Assembly: GCF_010731595.1 (NCBI RefSeq)
Contig: NZ_AP022582.1
Span: 5,467,301-5,531,300, forward strand
Length of the DNA stretch: 64,000 bases
Source: Mycobacterium seoulense
GTDB lineage: Bacteria; Actinomycetota; Actinomycetes; Mycobacteriales; Mycobacteriaceae
Reading direction: 5' to 3'
How positions within the stretch are numbered: the first letter of the stretch is position 1; each line of letters opens with the position of its first letter. Under the pieces are notes generated by a model that saw only the letters and a list, made by a program, of their open reading frames with translations, had not been told where the DNA came from and did no database searches. A program made the position numbers and the translations under genes. Below, piece by piece: positions 1 to 9,010 of the stretch.

Positions 1-901
1 GCGTCTGCAGCCAGAGGAACCGGACCGGGCGGGTGTGGTGTGGGGCCGGGGCGGTGAGGGCCTCGGCGACGGCGGCTTCGATCAGCCCGGGCGGCACCGG
101 CTCGGCGCCGAACCGCCGCACCGATCGGCGCAACAGCTGCGCCTGCCGGCGCCCCATGTCGAGGGCCTCGGCGGTGCCGAGCCAGAACAGGTCCTCCTCG
201 CCGGGCCGCAGCAGCTGCCGCGCCGTCGAGCCGTCGTCGGCCACAGCCAGGCCGCGCACCACCGCCACCGGCATGGCGGTCAGCTTGCCCTTCACCAGAT
301 CGGCCGCCGCCGCCACCTCGTCGGCGACCGCGATCTCGGTGACCACCAGCTCGTTGCCGTGCCGGTCGACGGTCCCCGAATAGCCGTGCAGCACAGCCAG
401 ACCCGACGAGCCAACCGCGGCGTCGATCTGGCCGTTGCGCCAGGCGCGGCCCATCGTGTCGGTGACGACCACCGCGACGTCGACGCCGAGGTGCTCTGCC
501 AGCCCGGCGCGCAGCGCCGCGGCGCTGGCGTCCGGGTCGACCGGCAGCAGCGCCAGCTCGTCGCGGCCCACGTTGGATCCGTCCACGCCCGCGGCGGCCT
601 GGATCAGGCCGATGCGGTTCTCGGTGATCAGGGTGCGGCCCTTGCGCGCCAGCACCCGCACCGCCTCGGCGTCGACCAGCTTGCGCCGGAGTTGGTCGCG
701 CTCCTCGGCGTCCTGCGGCGCAGGCACCAGCCGGCCCTCGCACTTGGACACCACCTTGCTGGTCACCACCACCACGTCGCCGTCGCGCAGCCAGGGCGCG
801 GCCGCGGCCAGCGCCGCGGCCAGGTCGTCGCCGGGCCGGAATTCGGGAAGCCCGGGGACGGGCAGGATCTCGATCGCCGCCGCCGAGCCGTGTTCCGTCA
901 C
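1..901 (-). CDS. fbiB: FbiB, coenzyme F420:L-glutamate ligase (partial, 3' end outside the window)
   Basis: FbiB adds gamma-linked glutamates to F420-0; in mycobacteria a C-terminal FMN-binding nitroreductase-like domain also reduces dehydro-F420-0. About 300 codons are visible. The N-terminal CofE-type ligase domain is complete (residues about 1-245, including a [10 protein letters not shown] strand and the [15 protein letters not shown] stretch). The second domain has just begun when the window ends. The usual mycobacterial length is about 448 residues, so roughly the last third is missing. The start is GTG at 901-899, overlapping the fbiA TGA as GTGA, so the two genes are co-transcribed and probably translationally coupled. 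Identification is firm from sequence and context. Confidence 0.93.
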   Translation of the reverse strand, partial: MTEHGSAAAIEILPVPGLPEFRPGDDLAAALAAAAPWLRDGDVVVVTSKVVSKCEGRLVPAPQDAEERDQLRRKLVDAEAVRVLARKGRTLITENRIGLIQAAAGVDGSNVGRDELALLPVDPDASAAALRAGLAEHLGVDVAVVVTDTMGRAWRNGQIDAAVGSSGLAVLHGYSGTVDRHGNELVVTEIAVADEVAAAADLVKGKLTAMPVAVVRGLAVADDGSTARQLLRPGEEDLFWLGTAEALDMGRRQAQLLRRSVRRFGAEPVPPGLIEAAVAEALTAPAPHHTRPVRFLWLQT

Positions 902-1899
902 GGGTGCACGCCCGCGAGCTCGAGCCCGGCGCGGACCATCTCGGCCGTGGCCTTCGGGTCGGTCATCAACAGGGGCACGGCGGTCACCGCCACGCCGTCG
1001 ATGTCGGCGTGGTCGCCTTCGTGCACCAGCCAGCAATCCAGGATCCCGGTGCCGCCGCGCGCGCCGTAGTGCCGGCCGACCGCCTCCGCGGTGGATTCCA
1101 CCCCGATCACCGACAGGCAGGCATCGGCCATGCCGCGCAAGGGTTTTCCGCCGATGATGGGGGAATAGCCGACCACCGGGGCGGTCGCCGAGCGCAACGC
1201 GGCGCGGATCCCGGGGACGGCCAGGATGGCGCCGACGCTCACCACCGGGTTGGACGGCGCCAGCAGGATGACGTCCGCGTCGGCGATGGCCGCGACAGCT
1301 TCACTTGTGGCGGTGGCCTTTTCGGCGCCGATGAAGGCGAAGCTGTGCGTGGGCACGCCGGCCCGGTAGCGCACCCACCACTCCTGGAAGTGGATCGCCC
1401 GCCGGGTGCCGTCGTCGGGATCGGTGATCACCACGTGCGTCTCGCAGCGGTCGTCACTGGCCGGCAGCAACCGGGCGCCGGGTTGCCAGCGATCGCACAG
1501 CGCCGTGGTGATCTGCGACAGCGGGTAGCCGGCGCCCAGCATCTGGGTGCGCACCAGGTGGGTGGCGATATCCCGGTCGCCGAGGCCGAACCAGTCCGGC
1601 TGCACGCCGTAGCGCGCCAATTCCTCTTTGGCGTGCCAGGTTTCGTCGCGGTGACCCCACCCTCGCTCCGGGTCTACCCCTCCACCTAAGGTGTACATGC
1701 AGGTGTCCAAATCCGGGCAGACCCGCAGTCCGTGAATCCAGGCGTCGTCGCCGATGTTGACGATCGCGCTAAGTTCGTGGTTGCCGGGTCCCGCGTCTGG
1801 GTGCCGTTGCGTTTCGAACTGCCCCAGCCCGAGCAGCTGTTGAACCCCCAGCAGGAAGCGGGCGCCGCCAACCCCACCGACCAGAACGGTGACCTTCAC
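898..1899 (-). CDS. fbiA: FbiA, phosphoenolpyruvate/2-phospholactate transferase of F420 synthesis
   Basis: FbiA transfers the phosphoenolpyruvate (formerly 2-phospholactate) unit from its GDP-activated form onto the deazaflavin Fo to give (dehydro)F420-0 in the cytoplasm. The 333-residue product matches the family length (331 in M. tuberculosis). It opens with a glycine-rich GGVGGARFL segment at residues 8-16 and keeps the family stretches [21 protein letters not shown] and [12 protein letters not shown]. The ATG at 1899 is the only sensible start. It is first gene of the fbiA-fbiB operon and diverges from whiB2 across about 325 bp. F420 made here serves the F420-dependent redox enzymes that are numerous in mycobacteria. 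Confidence 0.95.
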   Translation of the reverse strand: MKVTVLVGGVGGARFLLGVQQLLGLGQFETQRHPDAGPGNHELSAIVNIGDDAWIHGLRVCPDLDTCMYTLGGGVDPERGWGHRDETWHAKEELARYGVQPDWFGLGDRDIATHLVRTQMLGAGYPLSQITTALCDRWQPGARLLPASDDRCETHVVITDPDDGTRRAIHFQEWWVRYRAGVPTHSFAFIGAEKATATSEAVAAIADADVILLAPSNPVVSVGAILAVPGIRAALRSATAPVVGYSPIIGGKPLRGMADACLSVIGVESTAEAVGRHYGARGGTGILDCWLVHEGDHADIDGVAVTAVPLLMTDPKATAEMVRAGLELAGVHP

Positions 1900-2224
1900 G
1901 TGGACGACAGTACTGCCCGACGACCGTGCGGTGGCGGGCCCGTTACGCGGCCCTTAAGCCTAATCGTGGGCGGTGTGATCGACACGCCGAATGCGCAAAA
2001 CAACGGAAACGCCGTAATTCGGTCACGAGATGGTATGGAAATGCGCCGAAGTGCTTGACCCGGCTGGTCAACCCGTGTCTAATCACAACAGTGTCATTTC
2101 CCGGTTGGCCGGCCGGTTCCGGTGTCGCAGACCGAGATTCGATCACTTGTTCGAATTGTCTGTACACATCAGAAAAGTGGGAACCACTCACTCTCTCAAT
2201 GAAACTGAGGAGGCGGACGACCGT
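1900..2224. promoter_or_regulatory. Divergent fbiA / whiB2 intergenic region
   Basis: This 325-bp stretch separates two divergently read genes and is visibly more AT-rich than its flanks, so it should carry both promoters. The whiB2 ribosome binding site GAGGAGG is at 2207-2213, eleven bases before the ATG. I see no convincing long open frame, hairpin terminator or strong palindrome. Exact promoter elements cannot be assigned by eye. Confidence 0.5.
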
Positions 2225-2590
2225 ATGTCTTACGAACATCTTCGAGGAGTCATGGCGAGCACGCCGCACACCCCTATCGGCTCAGCGCCGGTCCGACCCG
2301 TTCGGCCGCACCTGACCGTGGTTCCCGATGCGCCAGTCGCATTCGAGCCCGAGCCGATGCTGGCGCCTGTCGCCGACCAATGGCAGGACCGGGCGCTGTG
2401 TGCCCAAACCGATCCCGAGGCCTTCTTCCCGGAGAAGGGTGGCTCCACCCGTGAGGCGAAGAAGATCTGCCTCGGGTGCGAGGTACGCCACGAGTGCCTG
2501 GAGTACGCCCTCGAGCACGACGAGCGCTTCGGCATCTGGGGCGGCCTGTCCGAGCGCGAGCGCCGCCGCCTCAAGCGCGGCATCATCTAA
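2225..2590 (+). CDS. whiB2: WhiB2/WhmD, iron-sulfur septation regulator
   Basis: WhiB2 (WhmD in M. smegmatis) is an essential WhiB-family 4Fe-4S protein needed for septation and division. The 121-residue product has the four cluster cysteines C59, C82, C85 and C91 (C-x22-C-x2-C-x5-C), the GIWGG turn near residues 103-107 and the basic RERRRLKRG tail used in DNA binding. I chose ATG 2225 because it has a GAGGAGG site and because the N-terminus begins MSYE, as I recall for WhmD. A shorter start at GTG 2318 would correspond to the 89-residue annotation in M. tuberculosis. An in-frame extension upstream to 2030 has no family support. Confidence 0.93.
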   Translation: MSYEHLRGVMASTPHTPIGSAPVRPVRPHLTVVPDAPVAFEPEPMLAPVADQWQDRALCAQTDPEAFFPEKGGSTREAKKICLGCEVRHECLEYALEHDERFGIWGGLSERERRRLKRGII

Positions 2591-2617
2591 CGCGCCGAAG
2601 GCGCCAACGCGCCAGCG

Positions 2618-3148
2618 CTATTCGTCCTCGATCGTCGGGTCGATGACCGAAGGCTCGACATCGAGGTAGATGGCCACCTGGGCCACCAAGATTTCGTGCA
2701 GCAAATCACCGAGTTCGACGGTGTCCTTGGCCCGTCGCTCGATCGGCTTGCGGAACAACACAATTCGCGCCCGCGTGGCGTTGCCGCGGACGTCGACGCC
2801 GGCCGGGATCAGGCGCGCGAGCGGGATCGGCCCGTCGGCGATGACCTCCGGCGGCCACTGCACGCTGTCGGGATCCTTGGCCGCGATGCGGGGAATCTCA
2901 TCGACCGCCACGTCGAGCTCGGCGAGGCGCGACTGCCAGTGCCGCTCGATGGGTTCGTAGGCCTCCAGCACCGCCATGTCGAACCGCTCGGCCCGGCTGC
3001 GCCACCCGGGGACCGTCGGCGGCAGCAGTGGGCCGCGCACGTCGCGGCCCCGCCGGGCGGACCGACGGGAAGCGAACCGGCCCTGGGACCGATCCCTCCG
3101 CGGGGAGCTGCGCGAATCGCCCACGCGCCGATGGTAACGGTTGAACAT
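2618..3148 (-). CDS. Conserved protein, Rv3259 family (metallopeptidase-like annotation)
   Basis: Orthologue of M. tuberculosis Rv3259 by position and sequence. It is 176 residues from ATG 3148, but the Rv3259-like core begins about residue 37, where a GTG at 3040 would give roughly 140 residues as in M. tuberculosis. The first 36 residues are very rich in Arg and Ser and may be untranslated. Proteins of this family are often labelled zincin-like metallopeptidases. The only candidate motif here is HEILVAQ near the C-terminus, which lacks the second histidine of HExxH, so protease activity is doubtful. It diverges from the Rv3258c-like gene across 64 bp. Function unknown. Confidence 0.75.
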   Translation of the reverse strand: MFNRYHRRVGDSRSSPRRDRSQGRFASRRSARRGRDVRGPLLPPTVPGWRSRAERFDMAVLEAYEPIERHWQSRLAELDVAVDEIPRIAAKDPDSVQWPPEVIADGPIPLARLIPAGVDVRGNATRARIVLFRKPIERRAKDTVELGDLLHEILVAQVAIYLDVEPSVIDPTIEDE

Positions 3149-3212
3149 CGGGGGCCGGCCGGTTGCGCGTGTCCGGCGCTTCAGCGGCGTTTGTGCACGA
3201 TAGCCTTTCGGC

Positions 3213-3665
3213 GTGAACGTTCCCCGTCGCTGTTGCCGGCCCGGGTGTCCGCACTACGCCGTGGCGACCTTGACGTTCGTCTACTCGGACTCGACGGCCG
3301 TGGTGGGGCCACTCGCGACCGCGCGGGAGCCGCACTCGTGGGACCTGTGCGTCGGCCACGCCGGCCGGATCACCGCGCCCCGTGGGTGGGATCTCGTGCG
3401 CCACGCCGGTCCGCTGCCCACCCATCATCCGGATGAGGACGACCTGGTCGCCCTGGCCGACGCGGTGCGCGAAGGCGGCCCCGTCGAGCGCGCCGTGCCC
3501 TACGGCGGCACCGGCTCGCCCCTCAACGGCTTCGCCGACCCGCACATCCCCCACGGCGGGACCCAGGCCACCGCGCCCAGCAGCAGCGTGCTCGCGCCGC
3601 CGGAGCATCGGTCCTCCGGTCGCCGCCGCGGGCATCTGCGCGTGTTGCCCGACCCCAGCGACTAA
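3213..3665 (+). CDS. DUF3499 family protein (Rv3258c-like)
   Basis: A 150-residue conserved actinobacterial protein starting at GTG 3213. The N-terminus has a cysteine cluster (RRCCRPGCPHYAVATL) followed by a lone LCVGHAGR segment. That pattern of Cys and His suggests a small zinc ribbon, although metal binding is my inference. The middle keeps the family stretch TAPRGWDLVRH; the C-terminal 60 residues are low-complexity, rich in Pro, Ser and Arg. It lies just upstream of manB, as in M. tuberculosis. No enzymatic function is known to me. Confidence 0.8.
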   Translation: MNVPRRCCRPGCPHYAVATLTFVYSDSTAVVGPLATAREPHSWDLCVGHAGRITAPRGWDLVRHAGPLPTHHPDEDDLVALADAVREGGPVERAVPYGGTGSPLNGFADPHIPHGGTQATAPSSSVLAPPEHRSSGRRRGHLRVLPDPSD

Positions 3666-3776
3666 CCGCTGCGGCGTCGCGCCCGATCCCCGCGCACCGC
3701 TGCGGTCCGTGTTTCCCGGGGGCCGATAGGCTGACGGCCAAGAGGCGAAGGAATCGATGGCGTCAGGAGGCCCCGC

Positions 3777-5174
3777 ATGTCTCGGCTCGCCGCGACCGTG
3801 CACCGCGTCGTCAAGGCTTACGACGTGCGGGGGCTGGTTGGCGAAGAGCTCGACGAACCGTTGGTCACCGCTTTGGGGGCGGCCTTCGCCAGGCTGATGC
3901 GCGGCGAAGGCGCCCGGCGGGTGGTGATCGGCCACGACATGCGCGACAGCTCTCCGGCGCTGGCCGCCGCGTTCGCCGCAGGGGTGACCGCGCAGGGCCT
4001 GGACGTGGTGCGGATCGGCCTGGCCTCCACCGATCAGCTCTACTTCGCCTCCGGGTCGCTGGACTGCCCCGGCGCCATGTTCACCGCGAGCCACAACCCG
4101 GCGGCATACAACGGGATCAAGCTGTGCCGCGCGGCCGCCAAGCCGGTCGGCGCCGACAGCGGCCTGCGCACCATCAGCGAGGACGTGATCGCGGGCGTGC
4201 AGCCCTATGACGGGCGGCCCGGAACCGTCACCGACCGCGACGTGCTGGACGACTACGGGACGTTCCTGCGGTCGCTGATCAACACGTCGGGGCTGCGGCC
4301 CCTGCGGGTGGCGGTGGACGCCGGCAACGGCATGGCCGGTCTCACCGCGCCGGCGGTGCTCGGGGCGATCGAGTCGATCACCTTGCTGCCCTTGTACTTC
4401 GAACTCGACGGCTCGTTCCCCAACCACGAGGCCAACCCGCTGGATCCGGCCAACCTGGCCGACCTGCAGGCGTACGTGCGTGACACGGGTGCGGACGTCG
4501 GGCTGGCCTTCGACGGGGACGCCGACCGCTGCTTCGTCGTCGACGAACGCGGCCGGCCGGTGTCGCCCTCGACGGTCACCAGCCTGGTGGCCGCCCGCGA
4601 GCTGGGCCGGGAGATCGGCGCCACCATCATCCACAACGTGATCACGTCGAGGGCGGTACCCGAGCTGGTCACCGAACGCGGCGGCACACCGCTGCGCTCC
4701 CGCGTCGGCCACTCCTATATCAAGGCGCTGATGGCCGACACCGGCGCCATCTTCGGCGGCGAGCACTCGGCGCACTATTACTTCCGTGACTTCTGGGGCG
4801 CGGACTCCGGCATGCTGGCGGCGCTCTACGTGCTGGCCGCCCTCGGCGAGCAGGACCGGCCGTTGTCGGAATTGACCGCCGACTACCAGCGCTACGAATC
4901 GTCCGGCGAGATCAACTTCACGGTCGCCGACGCGTCCCTGTGCACGGAGGCGGTGCTGAAGTCCTTCGGCAGCCGCATCCATTCCATCGACCACGTGGAC
5001 GGGGTCACGGTCGACCTCGGCGACGGCAGCTGGTTCAACCTGCGCAGCTCCAACACCGAGCCGTTGCTGCGGCTCAATGTGGAGGCGCGCAGCACCGAGG
5101 ACGTCGACGCGGTGGTTGCCCAGGTCAGCGCGGAGATCGAGGCCCAGGCGGCGCCGGCAGAGGTCGCCCCGTGA
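3777..5174 (+). CDS. manB: ManB, phosphomannomutase/phosphoglucomutase
   Basis: Alpha-D-phosphohexomutase that interconverts mannose-6-phosphate and mannose-1-phosphate, feeding GDP-mannose and hence phosphatidylinositol mannosides, lipomannan and lipoarabinomannan. The 465-residue protein shows all family signatures: the catalytic phosphoserine loop TASHNP (Ser105), the metal loop DGDADR (246-251), the sugar-specificity GEHSAH segment and the C-terminal phosphate-binding SNTEPLLRLNVE loop. ATG 3777 is an obvious start. The stop overlaps the next gene's GTG as GTGA, so manB, the SIS-like gene and manA form one operon. Confidence 0.95.
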   Translation: MSRLAATVHRVVKAYDVRGLVGEELDEPLVTALGAAFARLMRGEGARRVVIGHDMRDSSPALAAAFAAGVTAQGLDVVRIGLASTDQLYFASGSLDCPGAMFTASHNPAAYNGIKLCRAAAKPVGADSGLRTISEDVIAGVQPYDGRPGTVTDRDVLDDYGTFLRSLINTSGLRPLRVAVDAGNGMAGLTAPAVLGAIESITLLPLYFELDGSFPNHEANPLDPANLADLQAYVRDTGADVGLAFDGDADRCFVVDERGRPVSPSTVTSLVAARELGREIGATIIHNVITSRAVPELVTERGGTPLRSRVGHSYIKALMADTGAIFGGEHSAHYYFRDFWGADSGMLAALYVLAALGEQDRPLSELTADYQRYESSGEINFTVADASLCTEAVLKSFGSRIHSIDHVDGVTVDLGDGSWFNLRSSNTEPLLRLNVEARSTEDVDAVVAQVSAEIEAQAAPAEVAP

Positions 5175-6271
5175 GCGCCGTCCGGGCGATCGATCTCGAG
5201 GACACCGAGGGTCTGCTCGCAGCCGACCGTGACGGGCTGCTGCGCTCGGCGTCGTCGGCCGGCGCGCACGTGCGCGCGATAGCCGCCGCGGTCGACGAGG
5301 GCGCGCTGGACGCCCTGCGAACCGACGACCGGCCGCGCAGCGTGATCTGGGTGGCCGGCCGCGGGGCCGCCGACAGCGCCGGCGCCATGCTGGCCGCGAC
5401 GGTGGGGGGTGCGGCTTCCGAGCCGATCGCGCTGACCGCCGAGGTTCCGCCGTGGATCGGCCCGCTCGACGTGCTGGTCGTCGCGGGCGATGACCCCGGC
5501 GATCCCGCGCTGGTGACCGCCGCCGCGACCGGGGTGCGCCGCGGGGCCCGGGTCGTCGTCGTCGCGCCGTACGAGGGGCCGCTGCGGGATTCCGCGGCCG
5601 GCCGGGCGGCGGTGCTGGCGCCGCGGCTCGCCATCTCCGACGAGTTCGGGCTGTGCCGCTACCTGGCCGCCGGCCTGGCCGTCGTGCAAACCGTGGACCA
5701 GCGACCGAGCGTCGACCTGCGGGCGCTGGCCGACGAGCTGGACGCCGAGGCGCTGCGCAACAGCGCGGGCCGCGAGCTGTTCACCAACCCGGCCAAGACG
5801 ATCGCGGCGCGCCTGGCCGGCCGCGAGGTGGCGCTGGCCGGCGACTGCGCGGCGACGCTGGCGCTGGCGCGGCACGGCAGCTCGGTGCTGCTGCGGACCG
5901 CCCACCAGGTGGTCGCCGCCAGCGGGTTGTCGGACGCCGTCTTCGCGCTGCGCGCCGGGGCGCCCGGCGGCTTCCGGGATCCCGACGAGGCGCTCTTTCA
6001 CGACGAGCAGATCGACGGGCCGCTGCCCGTCCGGCTGCTGGTGCTGGCGCTGACGTTGTCCGCCGAACAGCCGGTGGTCGCCGCCCGCACCGCCGGGCTC
6101 GACGACGTGTACCTGCTCGCCGCCGAGGACGTGCCGGACGGGCCCGGCGGCTCGGCCGGTTCGACCGTCGCGCCGGCGGTGGGCGGGGCCGTCAGCGCCG
6201 AGCAGCAACTGGCGGTATTGGCGGTCCGGCTGGAGATGGCCGCGGTTTACGCGCGACTGGTGCGGGGATAG
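5171..6271 (+). CDS. SIS-domain-like protein (Rv3256c/TobH-like)
   Basis: Orthologue of M. tuberculosis Rv3256c, 366 residues from the GTG at 5171 that overlaps the manB stop. The sequence resembles the two-lobed SIS fold of bifunctional phosphoglucose/phosphomannose isomerases (IWVAGRGAADSAGAML in lobe 1; the C-terminal lobe around FALRAGAPGGFRDPDEALFHDEQIDG). It lies between a hexose-phosphate mutase and a mannose-6-phosphate isomerase, always in this order in mycobacteria as far as I recall. A sugar-phosphate binding or isomerase-related role is an inference; no catalytic residues are certain. Confidence 0.8.
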   Translation: MSAVRAIDLEDTEGLLAADRDGLLRSASSAGAHVRAIAAAVDEGALDALRTDDRPRSVIWVAGRGAADSAGAMLAATVGGAASEPIALTAEVPPWIGPLDVLVVAGDDPGDPALVTAAATGVRRGARVVVVAPYEGPLRDSAAGRAAVLAPRLAISDEFGLCRYLAAGLAVVQTVDQRPSVDLRALADELDAEALRNSAGRELFTNPAKTIAARLAGREVALAGDCAATLALARHGSSVLLRTAHQVVAASGLSDAVFALRAGAPGGFRDPDEALFHDEQIDGPLPVRLLVLALTLSAEQPVVAARTAGLDDVYLLAAEDVPDGPGGSAGSTVAPAVGGAVSAEQQLAVLAVRLEMAAVYARLVRG

Positions 6272-6279
6272 ATAGAACA

Positions 6280-7506
6280 GTGGAACTGCTTCGCGGAGCC
6301 TTGCGGACCTATGCCTGGGGATCACGCACCGCCTTAGCCGAATTCACCGGGCGTGCGGTCCCGGCCGCCCATCCGGAGGCCGAGCTCTGGTTCGGCGCGC
6401 ACCCGGGCGACCCCGCCTGGCTGGAAACGGATCAGGGCGAGATCTCGCTGCTCGACGCGCTGATCGCCGACCCGGAGGGCGAGCTCGGCCCCGCCGCGCG
6501 CGCCCGCTTCGGAGACGTGCTGCCCTTCCTGGTCAAGGTGCTCGCGGCCGACGAGCCGCTGTCCCTGCAGGCCCACCCCAGCGCGGCGCAGGCCGCGGAG
6601 GGTTATCTGCGCGAGGAGCGGCTGGGGATCCCGCTGACCTCGCCGGTGCGCAATTACCGCGACACCTCGCACAAACCCGAGCTGCTGGTGGCACTGCAGC
6701 CGTTCGAGGCGCTCGCCGGCTTCCGTCAGGTCTCCCGCACGGTCGAGCTGCTGCGTGCCCTGGCCGTCTCCGACCTCGACCCCTTCATCGACCTGCTCAA
6801 CGACCAGTCCGACGCCGACGGCCTGCGCGCGCTGTTCACCACCTGGATCACCGCACCCCAGCCCGACATCGACGTGCTGATCCCCGCCGTGCTCGACGGT
6901 GCGATCCAGTACATCAGCTCCGGGGCAACGGAATTCGCCGGTGAAGTCAAGACGGTGCTGGAACTGGGGGAGCGCTATCCCGGCGACGCCGGGGTGCTGG
7001 CGGCCCTGCTGCTGAACCGCATCATCCTGGCCCCGGGGGAGGCGATCTTCGTGTCGGCCGGCAGCCTGCACACCTACCTGCGAGGCTTCGCGGTCGAGGT
7101 GATGGCCAACTCCGACAACGTGTTACGCGGCGGCCTGACCCCCAAGCACGTCGACGTCCCCGAGCTGCTGCGGGTGCTCGACTTCACCCCGACCACCGAG
7201 GCGCAGGTGCGGCCCCACGTCCGCCGCGAGGGCTTCGGCCTGATCTATGAGACCCCGGCCGACGAGTTCGCGGTCGCGCTGCTCGAGCTCGACGGCGATT
7301 ACCTCGGCCACGAGGTCGACGCCTCGTGCAGCCACGAGGGTCCGCAGATCTTGCTGTGCACCGAGGGTTGCACGACCGTGCACGGCAAGTCCGGGTCGCT
7401 GACGCTGCGCCGGGGGATGGCCGCCTGGGTGGCGGCCGACGACGCCCCGATCCGGCTGGTCGCGCTGGAGCCCACCAAACTGTTCAGGGCGACCGTAGGG
7501 CTGTGA
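6280..7506 (+). CDS. manA: ManA, type I mannose-6-phosphate isomerase
   Basis: Zinc enzyme converting fructose-6-phosphate to mannose-6-phosphate, the entry point to mannose-containing glycolipids. The 408-residue length equals the M. tuberculosis protein. Family motifs are clear: the YAWGS start, the metal ligands in LSLQAHPS, a downstream DTSHKPELLVAL segment with the glutamate ligand, and SAGSLHTYLRGFAVEVMANSD in the active site. The start is GTG 6280, nine bases after the preceding stop. An upstream in-frame extension back to 5653 is an artefact of frame overlap. Third gene of the manB operon. Confidence 0.94.
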   Translation: MELLRGALRTYAWGSRTALAEFTGRAVPAAHPEAELWFGAHPGDPAWLETDQGEISLLDALIADPEGELGPAARARFGDVLPFLVKVLAADEPLSLQAHPSAAQAAEGYLREERLGIPLTSPVRNYRDTSHKPELLVALQPFEALAGFRQVSRTVELLRALAVSDLDPFIDLLNDQSDADGLRALFTTWITAPQPDIDVLIPAVLDGAIQYISSGATEFAGEVKTVLELGERYPGDAGVLAALLLNRIILAPGEAIFVSAGSLHTYLRGFAVEVMANSDNVLRGGLTPKHVDVPELLRVLDFTPTTEAQVRPHVRREGFGLIYETPADEFAVALLELDGDYLGHEVDASCSHEGPQILLCTEGCTTVHGKSGSLTLRRGMAAWVAADDAPIRLVALEPTKLFRATVGL

Positions 7507-7522
7507 CGGGGCGCCGGCGGTC

Positions 7523-8947
7523 TTATAGTGGCGACCCGCATCGCCCGGCTTCGCCGCGCTCGCGATCGCCACGGGCGGCCCGGCGGCGCTCGCCCAGCCA
7601 CAGCCGCAGGTTGTGCGCGATGGTCCGGCCGACGATGCGCGGCGGCGGGACCATATAGAGGCTGTCGAGCAGCGAGAACCGGCGCAAAAACCATTCCGCC
7701 AGAACCGGATCCGTCTCGGCGGCCCCCAGGAACTGGTCGAACAGCGCGCCCGACGGCCGCCACCACCAGGGGATGGGCCCCTTGGTGTCGGCGTGGTGAA
7801 AGGTCACGTCGCCGATGGCGTTCATGGTCCAGACCGGGAAGGTGGTCTTGGCGGTGGCGCGGCTCAGCTCCGCGGCCAGCTCGTCGTCGGGGGAGGCCAG
7901 CGCGCGCCGCAGGTGACCGGCCTGCAGGGACGTCATCGTCATGCCCTGCCCGAAGGTCGGATTGAAGCTGGCGACGGCGTCGCCGAAGGGGATGATGCCG
8001 GCGGGGAAGCGGTCCAGCTTGTCGTAGCGTCGCCACTTACTGGCCGGAAAGGCGTGGAACGCCGGCTCGCCCAGGGGTTCGGCCTGCCTCAGCGCCACGT
8101 TGACGTGGGCCGGGACCAGCTCTTCGGCCAGGGCCAGCATCTCGGGGAAAGTCCGCGGCGGTTTGGCGTTGGCCACCCCGAAGGTGGTCAGCACCCAGGT
8201 GCCGTCCTCGTAGCACAGCATGCCCAGCCCCAGCGACTTGTCGTGCGAGGCGCCCGCCACCACCACCTTCTCCGCGATCAGTCCGTCCGGGATGCGGAAC
8301 TGCTGGGTGGCGTAGTGGATGCCGATGTCCAGGACGTCTTCCCTGGGCCGCTCGTATCCCCACTGCTCCAACCACACCGGAAGCCGGGTGCCCCGCCCGG
8401 CCGCGTCGACGACGAGGTCCGCCGCGACGAATTCCGGCTCCTCGCCGTCGCCGGGGTCCAGCTGCACCCCGGTCACCCGCCGGCGGGCCGGGTCGAACCG
8501 CGGTTCGGCCACCGAGCGGCGCACCATCGCGACGTTGTCGGTGTGCTGGACTCGTTTGCGCAGCTGCCACTCCAGGTGCGGGCGGCTGGGCACGTACGCG
8601 GTGAATTCGTCGCGCAGGGTGTGCGCCGTCCCGAGCACGTGGCCCGCGGCGCCGAGGTGGATGCAATCGGGGCGGTTCTCCAGGATCGGCACGCCGGCGG
8701 CCACCATGTCTTCCAGCAGCCCGGGGAACAGGCTCTCGAACTCCATTGCGCCGCGGGCCATCAGCATGTGCAGGTGCCGGTCCTGCGGGACCGTCGCCCG
8801 GTTCGACGGCGTGCTCGGCAAGTCGTCGCGTTCGTAGACGGTGACGCGGGAATACGCATCCGAGAGCACCCGCGCGGCGCACAGGCCGGCGATGCTGCCC
8901 CCGATGACCACCGCATGGTCCCTGGTGCTTGCTTTGGTGTCCGGCAT
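7523..8947 (-). CDS. FAD-dependent monooxygenase/epoxidase-like protein (Rv3254-like)
   Basis: Flavoprotein of the Rv3254 group, 474 residues from ATG 8947. The N-terminal dinucleotide fold reads VVIGGSIAGLCAARVL (residues 13-28), followed by DRHLHMLMARG typical of LasC/epoxidase-like members. The second FAD motif GDAVASFNPTFGQGM lies near residue 320. Substrate unknown. An N-terminal extension to 9046 is possible but overlaps the promoter of the divergent permease. The last 15 residues are encoded inside a dispersed repeat (7528-7570), so the C-terminal tail probably arose from repeat insertion. Convergent with manA, 16 bp apart. Confidence 0.85.
   Translation of the reverse strand: MPDTKASTRDHAVVIGGSIAGLCAARVLSDAYSRVTVYERDDLPSTPSNRATVPQDRHLHMLMARGAMEFESLFPGLLEDMVAAGVPILENRPDCIHLGAAGHVLGTAHTLRDEFTAYVPSRPHLEWQLRKRVQHTDNVAMVRRSVAEPRFDPARRRVTGVQLDPGDGEEPEFVAADLVVDAAGRGTRLPVWLEQWGYERPREDVLDIGIHYATQQFRIPDGLIAEKVVVAGASHDKSLGLGMLCYEDGTWVLTTFGVANAKPPRTFPEMLALAEELVPAHVNVALRQAEPLGEPAFHAFPASKWRRYDKLDRFPAGIIPFGDAVASFNPTFGQGMTMTSLQAGHLRRALASPDDELAAELSRATAKTTFPVWTMNAIGDVTFHHADTKGPIPWWWRPSGALFDQFLGAAETDPVLAEWFLRRFSLLDSLYMVPPPRIVGRTIAHNLRLWLGERRRAARGDRERGEAGRCGSPL
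7528..7570 (-). repeat. Dispersed GC-rich repeat, single copy
   Basis: Read on the minus strand, this 43-bp element begins GGCGATCGCGAGCGCGGC and ends GATGCGGGTCGCCAC. It differs at only about three positions from the core of the tandem units at 19415-19524. It supplies the final codons of the upstream flavoprotein gene. No coding role of its own is evident. Confidence 0.75.
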
Positions 8948-9010
8948 CTCGGCAGAGTACCCAGTACTGTCCCGGACCAATGGGTCCCAGCAGACGGGAA
9001 AGGGCGGCGG

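Noticed and set aside
2898..4994. Very long minus-strand open frame (698 codons) across the Rv3258c-manB region
   Set aside because: Low-complexity Arg/Gly/His/Gln-rich translation with no family features, antisense to manB, whose motifs are unambiguous. It is the usual shadow frame of high-GC coding DNA.
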